From an uncultured Eubacteriales bacterium (lineage in GTDB: Bacteria > Bacillota > Clostridia > TANB77 > CAG-508): 64,000 nt of DNA. The stretch's first letter is position 1. The number at the start of each line of letters is the position of its first letter. Positions 45,824-54,355 of this stretch are shown one piece after another. A program made the translations under genes and the position numbers. The stretch lies in assembly GCA_948468315.1 (NCBI GenBank), contig CAOKHL010000001.1:62001-126000 (forward strand), given 5' to 3'. Below the pieces are notes generated by a model. The model did not search any database. It had not been told where the DNA came from and saw nothing but the letters and a program-made list of their open reading frames with translations.

Positions 45824-45897
45824 TTCCCTAAAAAAGAACCGGCCCTTAACAGGGAATTAGCTAATTCCTTGAAAAAGAACCGGTACTAAACAGGGAA
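45824..45897. repeat. Pair of 33-nt REP-like palindromic units
   Basis: Units 45824-45856 and 45865-45897. Each begins TTCC and ends GGGAA with AAAAAGAACCGG inside. The 14-bp palindrome GAATTAGCTAATTC joins them. Located between gatC and gatA. Confidence 0.85.
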
Positions 45898-45915
45898 ATA
45901 GAGGGAGGTTAATAA

Positions 45916-47385
45916 ATGAATATTATAGATTTAACAGTTCATGAATTACAGGAAAAATTGAAGAATAATGAAGTTACAATAACTGAGATTATGGATGCTT
46001 ATATAAATAGAATAAATGAGAAAGAGCCTGAAGTTGAAGCTTTTATAACAACTTATTTAGAAGAAGCAAAAGCAAAGGCAAGAGATGTAGAAGATAAGGT
46101 GAAAAGTGGAGAAATAACAGGTGATTTTGCAGGAATACCAATTGGAATAAAAGATAATATATGTATGAAGGGAACTAAAACGACATGTGCTTCTAAAATG
46201 CTTGAAAACTTTGTTGCACCATATGATGCGTCTGTTATTGAAAAATTAAAGGATGAAAATCTTATTTCTTTAGGAAAATTAAATATGGATGAGTTTGCTA
46301 TGGGAAGCTCAACAGAAAATTCATATTTTAAGAAAACAAAAAATCCATGGGATTTAAATAAAGTGCCAGGAGGTTCATCAGGAGGTTCGGCAGCTGCTGT
46401 AGCTGCAAACCTTGTTCCATGGGCACTTGGAAGTGATACAGGAGGAAGTATTCGTCAGCCTGCTTCACTTTGTGGTGTTGTAGGATTAAAGCCAACTTAT
46501 GGATTAGTTTCAAGATATGGACTAGTTGCATTTGCTTCAAGCTTAGACCAAATAGGACCAATTACTAAAGATGTAAAAGATAGTGCAATACTTTTGAATT
46601 TAATAGCAGGTAAAGACGAAAAAGATACAACATCAGAAGAAGTTCCTAAAAAAGATTATGTAAAAGCACTTAAAAATGATGTAAAAGGAATGAAAATAGG
46701 AGTTCCAAAAGAATTCTTTGGAGAAGGAATCAATAAAGAAGTAAAAGAGCAACTTGAAAAGGCTATTCAAACATATAAAGAATTGGGAGCAGAAATTGAA
46801 GAATTTTCTTTAGATATTGCTCAGTATGCATTAGCAACGTATTATATAATAGCATGTGCAGAAGCTAGCTCAAACCTTGGAAGATTTGATGGAATTAGAT
46901 ATGGATACAGAACTCCAGAATATACAAATTTAAAAGACATATACAAAAAGTCAAGAAGTGAAGGATTGGGAGACGAAGTAAAAAGGAGAATTATCCTTGG
47001 AACATATGTACTTTCTTCAGGATATTATGACGCATATTATAAAAAAGCTCAGAAAGTTCGTACACTAGTTTCAAATGAATTTAGTAAAGCTTTTGAAAAA
47101 TATGATATAATACTTACACCAACAGCTCCAACAACAGCATTTAAGATAGGAGAAAAATCAAGTAATCCATTAGAAATGTATTTAGCAGATATTTGTACTG
47201 TATCTGTAAATATAGCAGGGCTTCCAGGAATTTCAATTCCATGTGGTGTTGATAATGAAGGAATGCCAGTAGGATTGCAATTAATTGGAAATAAATTTAA
47301 AGAGGAAACAATTTTAAATGCAGCATATGCTTTTGAACAAAAAGTTAAATTTAGGGAAATGTACAAACCAGAATTTAAGAAATAA
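45916..47385 (+). CDS. gatA: Asp/Glu-tRNA amidotransferase subunit A
   Basis: 489 residues of the amidase-signature family. The Lys of the triad is in [13 protein letters not shown]. Ser residues are in [15 protein letters not shown] and [14 protein letters not shown]. It releases ammonia from glutamine for the transamidation in GatB. Confidence 0.97.
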   Translation: MNIIDLTVHELQEKLKNNEVTITEIMDAYINRINEKEPEVEAFITTYLEEAKAKARDVEDKVKSGEITGDFAGIPIGIKDNICMKGTKTTCASKMLENFVAPYDASVIEKLKDENLISLGKLNMDEFAMGSSTENSYFKKTKNPWDLNKVPGGSSGGSAAAVAANLVPWALGSDTGGSIRQPASLCGVVGLKPTYGLVSRYGLVAFASSLDQIGPITKDVKDSAILLNLIAGKDEKDTTSEEVPKKDYVKALKNDVKGMKIGVPKEFFGEGINKEVKEQLEKAIQTYKELGAEIEEFSLDIAQYALATYYIIACAEASSNLGRFDGIRYGYRTPEYTNLKDIYKKSRSEGLGDEVKRRIILGTYVLSSGYYDAYYKKAQKVRTLVSNEFSKAFEKYDIILTPTAPTTAFKIGEKSSNPLEMYLADICTVSVNIAGLPGISIPCGVDNEGMPVGLQLIGNKFKEETILNAAYAFEQKVKFREMYKPEFKK

Positions 47386-47459
47386 ATCCCTAAAAAAGAA
47401 CCGGCCCCTAACAGGGAATTAGCTAATTCACCGAAAAAGAACCGGCACTCAACAGGGAA
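47386..47459. repeat. Pair of 33-nt REP-like palindromic units
   Basis: Units 47386-47418 and 47427-47459, same family as at 45824 with the same GAATTAGCTAATTC joint. Located between gatA and gatB. Confidence 0.85.
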
Positions 47460-47474
47460 AAAGGAGGAAATAAA

Positions 47475-48917
47475 ATGTCAAGAGAAGACTATGAAGTAGT
47501 AATAGGACTAGAAGTGCATGCAGAATTATCTACAAAAACAAAAATATTCTGTAGTTGTCCTAATGAATTTGGTGCTGCTCCAAATATACATACATGTCCA
47601 GTTTGTATGGGAATGCCAGGTGCACTTCCTGTTTTAAATGAAAAAGTTGTAGAATATGCAGTGAAAGCAGGACTTGCTACTAATTGTGAAATATCAATGA
47701 ATAGTAAAAATGATAGAAAAAATTATTTTTATCCAGATACACCAAAATCTTATCAAATATCTCAATATGATAAACCTTTATGTGAGCATGGATATATAGA
47801 AATTGACACAAAAGATGGAAACAAGAAAAAAATTAGACTTTTAAGAATCCATATAGAAGATGATGCAGGAAAATTAAATCATGATGAATTTGGAGGAGGT
47901 AGTCTAGTAGATTTAAATAGAGCTGGAGTTCCATTAATAGAAATAGTTTCAGAGCCAGATTTATCTTCAACAGATGAAGTGGATAAATATTTAAAAAAGC
48001 TAAAATCTGTACTTGAATATATAGAAGTATCAGACTGTAAAATGCAAGAAGGGTCTTTTAGAGCAGATGTAAATGTGTCTGTAAAGAAAAAAACAGATAC
48101 TAAACTTGGTACACGTACAGAAATGAAAAATATGAATTCTTTTAGAAGCATAACTAGAGCGATAGAATATGAAGTTGAAAGACAAATTGACATATTAGAA
48201 GAAGGGGGAAGAATTGAGCAAGAGTCTTTAAGATGGGATGATGTATCTGGAAAAACTTTCTCTATGAGAGATAAAGAAGATGCAGAGGATTATAGATATT
48301 TCCCAGACCCTGATTTAGTTGCAATAAAATTATCTAATGAATATATTGAAAATGTAAGAAAAAATTTACCAGAACTTCCTGAAAGCAGACATGATAGATA
48401 TATAAATGAATATAAAATGTCTGAAAAAGATGCAGGAATTATAGTTTCTTCAAAATATTTATCAAATTTGTTTGAAGAAGCAAGTAATATTTGTAAAAAT
48501 CATAAAGCAGTAAGTAACTGGATAATTTCTGATATTTCAAGAATATTAAATGAAAAAGAAATGGAACCAAATGAAATTCCATTCTCAAGTGAGCAATTAG
48601 CTAATTTAGTTATTTTAATAGATAAAGGAACAATAAGTTCTAGTATAGCAAAAAAAGTTTTAACAGAAATGTTTGAAAATCCAAGAGAGCCAGAAGAAAT
48701 TATAAAAGAAAAGGGTTGGATACAAATTTCTGATGAAGGAGCAATAAAAGAAATTGTTTTGAAAATATTAGAAGAAAACCCTGGGTCTGTTCAAGATTTT
48801 AAAGCTGGAAAAGATAGAGCTTTAGGATTTTTAGTAGGCCAAGCTATGAAGGCAACTAAAGGAAAAGCAAATCCACAAATGTTAAATAAGATGTTTGTAG
48901 ACGAGATGAAAAAATAG
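47475..48917 (+). CDS. gatB: Asp/Glu-tRNA amidotransferase subunit B
   Basis: 480 residues. Motifs: EVVIGLEVHAELSTKTKIFC, CPVCMGMPGALPVLN, KNYFYPDTPKSYQISQYD, RIHIEDDAGKLNHD, FRADVNVSVK, and the C-terminal YqeY-like domain (ALGFLVGQAMKATKGKANPQ). It activates the mischarged tRNA with ATP and accepts ammonia from GatA. Confidence 0.97.
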   Translation: MSREDYEVVIGLEVHAELSTKTKIFCSCPNEFGAAPNIHTCPVCMGMPGALPVLNEKVVEYAVKAGLATNCEISMNSKNDRKNYFYPDTPKSYQISQYDKPLCEHGYIEIDTKDGNKKKIRLLRIHIEDDAGKLNHDEFGGGSLVDLNRAGVPLIEIVSEPDLSSTDEVDKYLKKLKSVLEYIEVSDCKMQEGSFRADVNVSVKKKTDTKLGTRTEMKNMNSFRSITRAIEYEVERQIDILEEGGRIEQESLRWDDVSGKTFSMRDKEDAEDYRYFPDPDLVAIKLSNEYIENVRKNLPELPESRHDRYINEYKMSEKDAGIIVSSKYLSNLFEEASNICKNHKAVSNWIISDISRILNEKEMEPNEIPFSSEQLANLVILIDKGTISSSIAKKVLTEMFENPREPEEIIKEKGWIQISDEGAIKEIVLKILEENPGSVQDFKAGKDRALGFLVGQAMKATKGKANPQMLNKMFVDEMKK

Positions 48918-48934
48918 AATTTTAGTGTAATTTT

Positions 48935-48975
48935 AAAGGGATATTATCTTTTAACAAGAAATATCCCTTTTTCTA
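48935..48975 (+). terminator. Terminator of the gat operon
   Basis: AAAGGGATATT (48935-48945) pairs perfectly with AATATCCCTTT (48959-48969), then TTCT. Confidence 0.85.
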
Positions 48976-48998
48976 ATATGTATTTTCTAAAAAGTTTT

Positions 48999-49178
48999 TT
49001 AATTTTCTTCTAAATTTCTCAAGCCAAATTCAATAATTTGATTAACAACACAATTGAAACTAACTTCGTTTTCATCTGCTAATTCACTAATTTTATCAAA
49101 GGTTGAACCACTAATTCTTATAGTACGAGTTACACTATTATTAGTTTTTGAACTTTTTTCTATTTTTAATTTATCCAT
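48999..49178 (-). CDS. Small ribbon-helix-helix protein, second copy
   Basis: A 59-residue minus-strand ORF from ATG 49178, with GAAAGG upstream: MDKLKIEKSS..., then VTRTIRISGSTFDKISELAD, ENEVSFNCVVNQIIEFGLRN. It resembles the RHH at 23395 (KLADEMDISFNYLVTQML). Probably a DNA-binding regulator; no toxin partner is adjacent. The remaining gap to 49319 is A/T-rich and presumably holds divergent promoters. Confidence 0.72.
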   Translation of the reverse strand: MDKLKIEKSSKTNNSVTRTIRISGSTFDKISELADENEVSFNCVVNQIIEFGLRNLEEN

Positions 49179-49319
49179 AGATATATCATCCTTTCAATTC
49201 AATTGATTTATATTGTATACAAAATAAAACCAAAAATCAGTACACGTTGAGTAAAGGTATTGAAAAAAATGGAATATTTTGCTATAATATAAGAGTGGAA
49301 AGAAATTGGAGGAATTAAA

Positions 49320-49817
49320 ATGGATAGATTAAAAACATTTCGTAAATATATAATATGGATAATAGCTTTTTATATTTTTACAATGATTTGTACATATGTA
49401 GGGTTAAATGCAACATACAGAGATATGAACAGGATAGGAACATGGCCAGATGGGCTAATAGTAGATATAGCACAAGCAACCAGTGTAAATGGTAGAATAT
49501 ATGGTAAAGTTACTAGTAATGAGGAAAACAATTTAGAAGGTAAATATATTAAAGTTCAAATATACACTAAAAAAGGAAATTTAGCAGGTTGTAAATACCT
49601 AAAAATTGAAAATACCAAATTAAATGAACCTAAAAAATTTGCAGTTACATTCACTTATGAAAATATTGGATATTACAAAGTGGATATTGTAGAAGACTCA
49701 GTAGAAACCCAAAAAGAAGTTATAAAAATAAGAGATTTATATAAAGATATATTTACAGATGAAGAATTAAGAATGTATGCAATAGTTTCATTAGTATTAA
49801 CATTAATATTGATTTAA
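49320..49817 (+). CDS. Hypothetical two-TM extracytoplasmic protein
   Basis: 165 residues: TM ~10-30, a beta-rich external domain (VNGRIYGKVTSNEENNLEGK, YIKVQIYTKKGNLAGCKYLK, FTYENIGYYKVDIVEDS), and a C-terminal TM (MYAIVSLVLTLILI). Not recognised. It has its own GGAGG and terminator. Confidence 0.65.
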   Translation: MDRLKTFRKYIIWIIAFYIFTMICTYVGLNATYRDMNRIGTWPDGLIVDIAQATSVNGRIYGKVTSNEENNLEGKYIKVQIYTKKGNLAGCKYLKIENTKLNEPKKFAVTFTYENIGYYKVDIVEDSVETQKEVIKIRDLYKDIFTDEELRMYAIVSLVLTLILI

Positions 49818-49825
49818 TTTAAATA

Positions 49826-49866
49826 AAAGCGCCAAATGTCTATGTAAACGTTTGACGCTTTTTTAA
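49826..49866 (+). terminator. Terminator
   Basis: AAAGCGCCAAA pairs with TTTGACGCTTT (one G-U), ending in a T-run. It abuts the minus-strand micro-ORF. Confidence 0.8.
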
Positions 49867-49888
49867 CTTAATTTAAAAATATTTTTAA

Positions 49889-49987
49889 TTATTGATTGTT
49901 GTTATTGTTTTGATTATTGTTATTATTGTTGTTGTTATTGTTATTATTTTTGTTATTGTTGTTGTTTTTATTATTGTTTTTTGACAT
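49889..49987 (-). CDS. 32-residue poly-asparagine micro-ORF
   Basis: On the minus strand, ATG 49987 follows GGAGGTG at good spacing and opens MSKNNNKNNNNN; the 32 residues contain 25 Asn, plus three Lys and two Gln (Gln is the last residue). AAC and AAT alternate irregularly, so the protein sequence rather than a simple microsatellite appears maintained. No fold is expected. Possible roles: a spore or surface peptide, or a leader peptide sensing tRNA-Asn supply. It is real as an ORF; expression is unproven. Confidence 0.5.
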   Translation of the reverse strand: MSKNNNKNNNNNKNNNNNNNNNNNNQNNNNNQ

Positions 49988-50215
49988 ATCAAACACCTCC
50001 ATTTAATTTAGGTTCATAAATATTATGGACAATTTTTTTTAAAATCATACCTATAATTTATAAAAATGTAGAATAATTAAAAAAATCACATCTAAAATTA
50101 ATTAATGGCATATATTGTAAAAATATAAAAAATATGATAATATAAAAAATATGTACAAAATAACATCAAAAAACATAAAATAATTAATAAAAGATTGAGA
50201 AAGAAGGAATTCGAA

Positions 50216-51617
50216 TTGGGATATGAAAATGAAAAATTACAAGAATTTGAAGAGTACATAAAAAATAGAAGAGTGGCAATAATAGGGCTTGGAGTAAGCA
50301 ATTTGCCATTAATTGATTATTTTCATGAAAAAAAATCAAATGTAACAGTGTTTGATTCTAGAGAGATAGGGGAAATACCGAAAGAAATAATAGATAAAAT
50401 AACAAATTACACAATGGAAATGTCACTTCGGAAAAGGATATTTATCAAAATTGCATAATTTTGACTTAATACTTCGTAGTCCTAGTTGTCTTCCAACAGT
50501 GCCAGAATTAGAAAAAGAAGAAGAAAAAGGAGCAATAGTTACAACAGAAGTAGAGCTACTTATGAAAATGTGCCCATGTCAAGTTATAGGAATAACAGGA
50601 AGTGACGGTAAAACAACAACAACAACACTAATATCAGAGATTTTAAAAAATGCAGGATACAATTGTCATGTAGGAGGAAATATTGGAACACCTTTATTTA
50701 CAAAATTGAATCAAATCTTACCAGATGACAAAGTAGTTTTAGAATTAAGTAGTTTCCAACTTATGGGGATGGAAATAAGTCCAGATATATCTGTTATAAC
50801 AAACATTACACCAAATCACTTAAATGTGCATAAAGACTATGAAGAATATATAGAAGCAAAAAAGAACATATTTAAATTTCAAAATAGAGATGGAATTTTA
50901 ATTTTAAATCATGACAATGAAATAACAAGAAATTGTGCATCTGAAGCAAAGGGAAAAGTTATATTTTTCAGTAGCAAGGAAAAATTAGATAATGGGTATA
51001 TTGTAGATGGTGATGTAATAAAAGAATGTGATGACAAATTAAGGAAACATGTATTAAATACAAAAGAAGTGACAATAAGAGGAATTCACAATTATGAAAA
51101 TATATGTAGCTGTTTGGCTGCAACAAAAACACTTGTAGACCAAACACAAGCTATAGAAGTAATAAAAAAATTTCCAGGAGTGGAACATAGAATAGAATTT
51201 GTAAAAGAAATAAATGGAGTAAAATGGTATAATGACTCAGCAAGTTCAACACCGTCAAGAACAATATCAGGATTAAATGCTTTTCATGAAGAAATAGTAT
51301 TAATTGCTGGGGGAGCAGACAAAAACTTAGATTATACACCAATTGCAAAACCAATATTAGATAAAGTAAAAACATTAATACTAATGGGGCAAACATCAGG
51401 AAAAATATTTGATAGTGTAAAAGAAGAACAAGAAAAAGAAAATGCAGAAATAAATATATATATGGTAAATAGTTTATCACAAGCTGTAATACTTGCCAAG
51501 AGATATGCTAAACCAAATCAAGTTGTATTATTTTCACCTGCAAGCACAAGTTTTGATATGTTTAAAAATATGTATGACAGAGGAAATCAATTTAAGGAAA
51601 TAGTAAATAAAATGTAA
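50216..51617 (+). CDS. murD: UDP-N-acetylmuramoylalanine-D-glutamate ligase, +1 frame change at CGG 50429
   Basis: Two frames give one ~466-residue MurD. TTG 50216 follows AAGAAGGA; TTG 50195 is an alternative start. Frame 1: Rossmann start RRVAIIGLGVSNLPLIDYFH to TNYTMEMSL, then CGG (50429-50431) and a stop at 50458. Skipping the C reads GGA AAA GGA TAT and continues GKGYLSKLHNFDLILRSPS. The ATP loop GITGSDGKTTTTTLISEIL, NITPNHLNVH and the late YNDSASSTPSRTISGLNAF and LIAGGADKNLDYTPI follow. MurD adds D-Glu to UDP-MurNAc-L-Ala, an essential step. Confidence 0.92.
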
Positions 51618-51645
51618 CCAAAATTAGAAATATGAATAAAATAAT

Positions 51646-51680
51646 GGAAAAGGGGCTAAGTTCTCTTTTCCAATTTTTTT
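51646..51680 (+). terminator. Terminator of murD
   Basis: GGAAAAG (51646-51652) pairs with CTTTTCC (51665-51671), followed by AATTTTTTT. Confidence 0.75.
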
Positions 51681-51699
51681 ATGCAAAAGGAGGCTTTTT

Positions 51700-52323
51700 A
51701 TGTACGAAGAATACATGCAAAATTTTTTGAATTATCCAGTAAATGGATATCGAAATACATATGACCAAATGGTGGAAAATTACCCATATAGTTACAGTAG
51801 CCAAAATATGTTTGAATATGATTATAACCAAAATTGGAATGATATGCAAAACAGAAATAGTATGCAAATTGATGAATTAGAAAGTTGTTATCCAGAAATT
51901 TACAAAGTTGTTTATCCAATGGTAAGAAAAGTATGTATGCAAAATACAAGAGGATTTAGTAGAGATACAATAGATAGTATGGTAGAAGAGGTTTATAGTA
52001 ATATTGAATCAAATGATGCAATAGAATTAAATATAACACTTAATAATGATGTAAGAGGAGAAACATCTTCTGAGAATTCAGAAAATAGAGAGAGCAAGGT
52101 AGAAAATAGACAGATAAGAAGAAATAGTGGTTTAAATGATTTAATTAGGATATTGATTTTACGTGAGTTATTAGGAAGACCAGGATGTTTTGGACCAAAT
52201 TGTAGACCAGGACCAAGGCCACCAAGACCACCATTCCCAGGACCAGGTCCAAGACCTCCACGTCCACCAAGACCAGGAGGAAGACCACCATTTCCAAGAT
52301 ATGATTTTGGGGAAATGGAGTGA
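51700..52323 (+). CDS. Hypothetical protein with Pro/Arg/Gly-rich tail
   Basis: 207 residues behind AAAGGAGG. The N-terminus is Tyr/Asn/Met-rich (YEEYMQNFLNYPVNGYRNTY). A compact helical segment has ESCYPEIYKVVYPMVRKVCM. A short RNSGLNDLIRILILRELLG helix precedes a ~35-residue tail of PRPP/PGPGP repeats (GPRPPRPPFPGPGPRPPRPP). The composition resembles spore coat or surface-matrix proteins of Clostridia, but I do not know a specific family. Confidence 0.6.
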   Translation: MYEEYMQNFLNYPVNGYRNTYDQMVENYPYSYSSQNMFEYDYNQNWNDMQNRNSMQIDELESCYPEIYKVVYPMVRKVCMQNTRGFSRDTIDSMVEEVYSNIESNDAIELNITLNNDVRGETSSENSENRESKVENRQIRRNSGLNDLIRILILRELLGRPGCFGPNCRPGPRPPRPPFPGPGPRPPRPPRPGGRPPFPRYDFGEME

Positions 52324-52347
52324 AATTAACAAAATTTCAAAAAACAC

Positions 52348-52376
52348 TTGCAATTTAGATAAAAAAGAGATATAAT
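52348..52376 (+). promoter_or_regulatory. Promoter of rimP-nusA-infB
   Basis: TTGCAA (52348-52353), 17-bp spacer, TATAAT (52371-52376). Confidence 0.7.
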
Positions 52377-52400
52377 ATATCCAACATAAAGAGAAAGGAA

Positions 52401-52427
52401 AAGAGCGGGAGCAAAAATCCCGCTCTT
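52401..52427 (+). terminator. Leader hairpin before rimP
   Basis: AAGAGCGGGA (52401-52410) pairs perfectly with TCCCGCTCTT (52418-52427), only 25 bp after the -10. The tail AAATCTTG lacks a T-run, so it is a weak attenuator or 5' stabiliser. Confidence 0.5.
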
Positions 52428-52452
52428 AAATCTTGTAAATAGGAGGTAAAAT

Positions 52453-52899
52453 TTGGCAAAAATAGAAGAAAAAGTTGAGACACTTGTAAAAAACAAAATA
52501 GAAGACATAGGTTATGAATTATATGATGTCTTATACATAAAAGAAGGTCCAAACAGGATTTTAAGAATAATAATAGATAGTCCAAAAGGAATATCATTAG
52601 ATGACTGTGAAAAAGTAAACAATGAAATAAAAGACATAATAGATGAAGCAAATCCAATAGAAGAACAATACTTTTTAGAAATATCTTCACCAGGAATAGA
52701 AAGGCTATTAAGAAAAGATTGGCAGTTAAATAAATTCAAAGGAGAAGAAGTAAATATAAAACTATTCAAAAAAGATGAAAATGGAAACAAAGAATACACA
52801 GGAACATTAGTTAATGTAACAGAAGATATACTAGAAATAAATGAACATATACAAATAAACAGAAAAAATATATCACAAGTAAAAACAATATATAAATAA
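52453..52899 (+). CDS. rimP: Ribosome maturation factor RimP
   Basis: 148 residues starting TTG behind AGGAGGT. Motifs: LYDVLYIKEGPNRILRIIID, SLDDCEKVNNEIKDIID and YFLEISSPGIERLLRKDWQ. Needed for 30S assembly. First gene of the nusA-infB operon. Confidence 0.94.
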   Translation: MAKIEEKVETLVKNKIEDIGYELYDVLYIKEGPNRILRIIIDSPKGISLDDCEKVNNEIKDIIDEANPIEEQYFLEISSPGIERLLRKDWQLNKFKGEEVNIKLFKKDENGNKEYTGTLVNVTEDILEINEHIQINRKNISQVKTIYK

Positions 52900-52901
52900 A
52901 A

Positions 52902-52973
52902 TTCCCCAAAAAAGAACCAGTACTAAATAGGGAAATGTAATTCCCCAAAAAAGAACCGGCCCTAAACGGGGAA
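52902..52973. repeat. Pair of 33-nt REP-like palindromic units
   Basis: Units 52902-52934 and 52941-52973, same family as 45824 and 47386. Ends TTCCCC/GGGGAA in the second unit show a compensated change against TTCCCT/AGGGAA elsewhere. Located between rimP and nusA. Confidence 0.85.
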
Positions 52974-52994
52974 ATAGAAAGGATGATAGAAAAA

Positions 52995-54080
52995 ATGAAA
53001 GCAATTGATAATAAAGAATTAATATTAGCATTAGAAGAACTAGAAAAAGAAAAAGGAATAAAAAAAGAATATTTATTAGAATCAATAGAATCAGCATTAG
53101 TTACAGCATATAAAAGAAACTTTGATGCATTAGAAAATGTTAAAGTTGTAATGGATAAGCAAACAGGTGCTACATATGTATATTCAATAAAAGAAGTATC
53201 AGAAAGAGCAAATGACCCTGTTCAAGAAATAAGTTTAGAAGAAGCAAGAAAAATAAACAAATCATTACAAATAGGAGATAATGTTGAAATCGAAATAGTT
53301 CCAAAGAATTTTGGAAGAATAGCAGCACAAACAGCAAAACAAGTTATAGTTCAAAAAATAAGAGAAGCAGAAAGAGAAATTATTTATACAGAATATAGTG
53401 ACAAAAAAGGAGAAATAGTATCAGGTCCAATTCAGAAAGCTGATAGAGGAATAGTAGTTATGGATTTAGGAAAACTTGAAGGAGTTATGCCAATAAAAGA
53501 ACAAATTCCTACTGAAAACTATAATGTAAATGATAAAATAAAAGCATATGTAGTAGATGTAGAAAAAGGAGAAAAAGGAGCTCCACAAGTAATAGTTTCA
53601 AGAAGCCATCCAGATTTTGTAAGAAAATTATTAGAATTTGAAATACCAGAAATATATGAAGGGTTAATAGAAATAAAAAGTGTTTCAAGAGATCCAGGAA
53701 AAAGAAGTAAAGTTGCAGTATATTCACAAGACCCCAATATAGACCCAGTAGGTTCATGTGTAGGTCAAAGAGGTATTCGTATACAAAACATTATAAATGA
53801 ATTACATGGAGAAAAAATAGATGTAATAGAATGGAATCCAGATATATCAATATATATAGCAGCGGCATTACTTCCTGCAAAAATAATGGCAGTTGATAGC
53901 AAAGAAGATGAAAAATTTGCACAAGTAATTGTACCAGATGACCAATTATCACTTGCAATAGGTAAAGCAGGCCAAAACGCTAGATTAGCGGCAAAGCTTA
54001 CAAATTGGAAAATAGATATAAAATCAGAAAGTCAATTTAGACAAATGCTTGAAAATCAAAGCGAAAAAGGAGAAGATTAA
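52995..54080 (+). CDS. nusA: Transcription factor NusA
   Basis: 361 residues from ATG 52995; ATG 52983 abuts AGAAAGG. N-terminal RNAP-binding domain (ELILALEELEKEKGIKKEYL), S1 domain (GEIVSGPIQKADRGIVVMDL), KH domains (VGSCVGQRGIRIQNIINELH; SLAIGKAGQNARLAAKLTNW). It has no extra C-terminal acidic repeats. Confidence 0.96.
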   Translation: MKAIDNKELILALEELEKEKGIKKEYLLESIESALVTAYKRNFDALENVKVVMDKQTGATYVYSIKEVSERANDPVQEISLEEARKINKSLQIGDNVEIEIVPKNFGRIAAQTAKQVIVQKIREAEREIIYTEYSDKKGEIVSGPIQKADRGIVVMDLGKLEGVMPIKEQIPTENYNVNDKIKAYVVDVEKGEKGAPQVIVSRSHPDFVRKLLEFEIPEIYEGLIEIKSVSRDPGKRSKVAVYSQDPNIDPVGSCVGQRGIRIQNIINELHGEKIDVIEWNPDISIYIAAALLPAKIMAVDSKEDEKFAQVIVPDDQLSLAIGKAGQNARLAAKLTNWKIDIKSESQFRQMLENQSEKGED

Positions 54081-54082
54081 AT

Positions 54083-54355
54083 TTGAAAAAATTACCACAA
54101 AGAACGTGCATAGGATGTAATAGCAAAAAAGATAAAAAAGAATTAATAAGAATTGTAAAAAACAAAAATGAAGAAATAAATGTAGATTTAACTGGCAAAA
54201 TGGATGGAAGAGGCATATATATATGTAAAAATGAAGAATGCCTAGACAAGGCTATTAAAAACAAGAGAATTTCAAGAACATTTGAAATGGAAATTGCAAA
54301 TAGCATATATGAAAATATAAGAAAAATTATCAATGGGGGTGAGATTATTGGGTAA
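54083..54355 (+). CDS. ylxR: YlxR (DUF448) RNA-binding protein
   Basis: 90 residues, TTG start. Motifs [20 protein letters not shown] and [19 protein letters not shown] are YlxR. Conserved between nusA and infB. The usual L7Ae-like ylxQ is absent. Confidence 0.92.
   Translation: MKKLPQRTCIGCNSKKDKKELIRIVKNKNEEINVDLTGKMDGRGIYICKNEECLDKAIKNKRISRTFEMEIANSIYENIRKIINGGEIIG

Noticed and set aside
18817-50431. CGG reassigned to another amino acid (as in other Firmicutes)
   Set aside because: All five sites need a change of reading frame, not a substitution; reassignment alone would not restore the proteins.
18817-50431. Ordinary pseudogenes
   Set aside because: Aside from the single base, the five genes are intact, two are normally essential, and the break is the same trinucleotide each time. 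Sequencing error remains the main alternative and is not excluded.
52190-52375. Asp/His/Gln-rich ORF
   Set aside because: Frame shadow of the Pro/Arg-rich tail of the gene at 51700.
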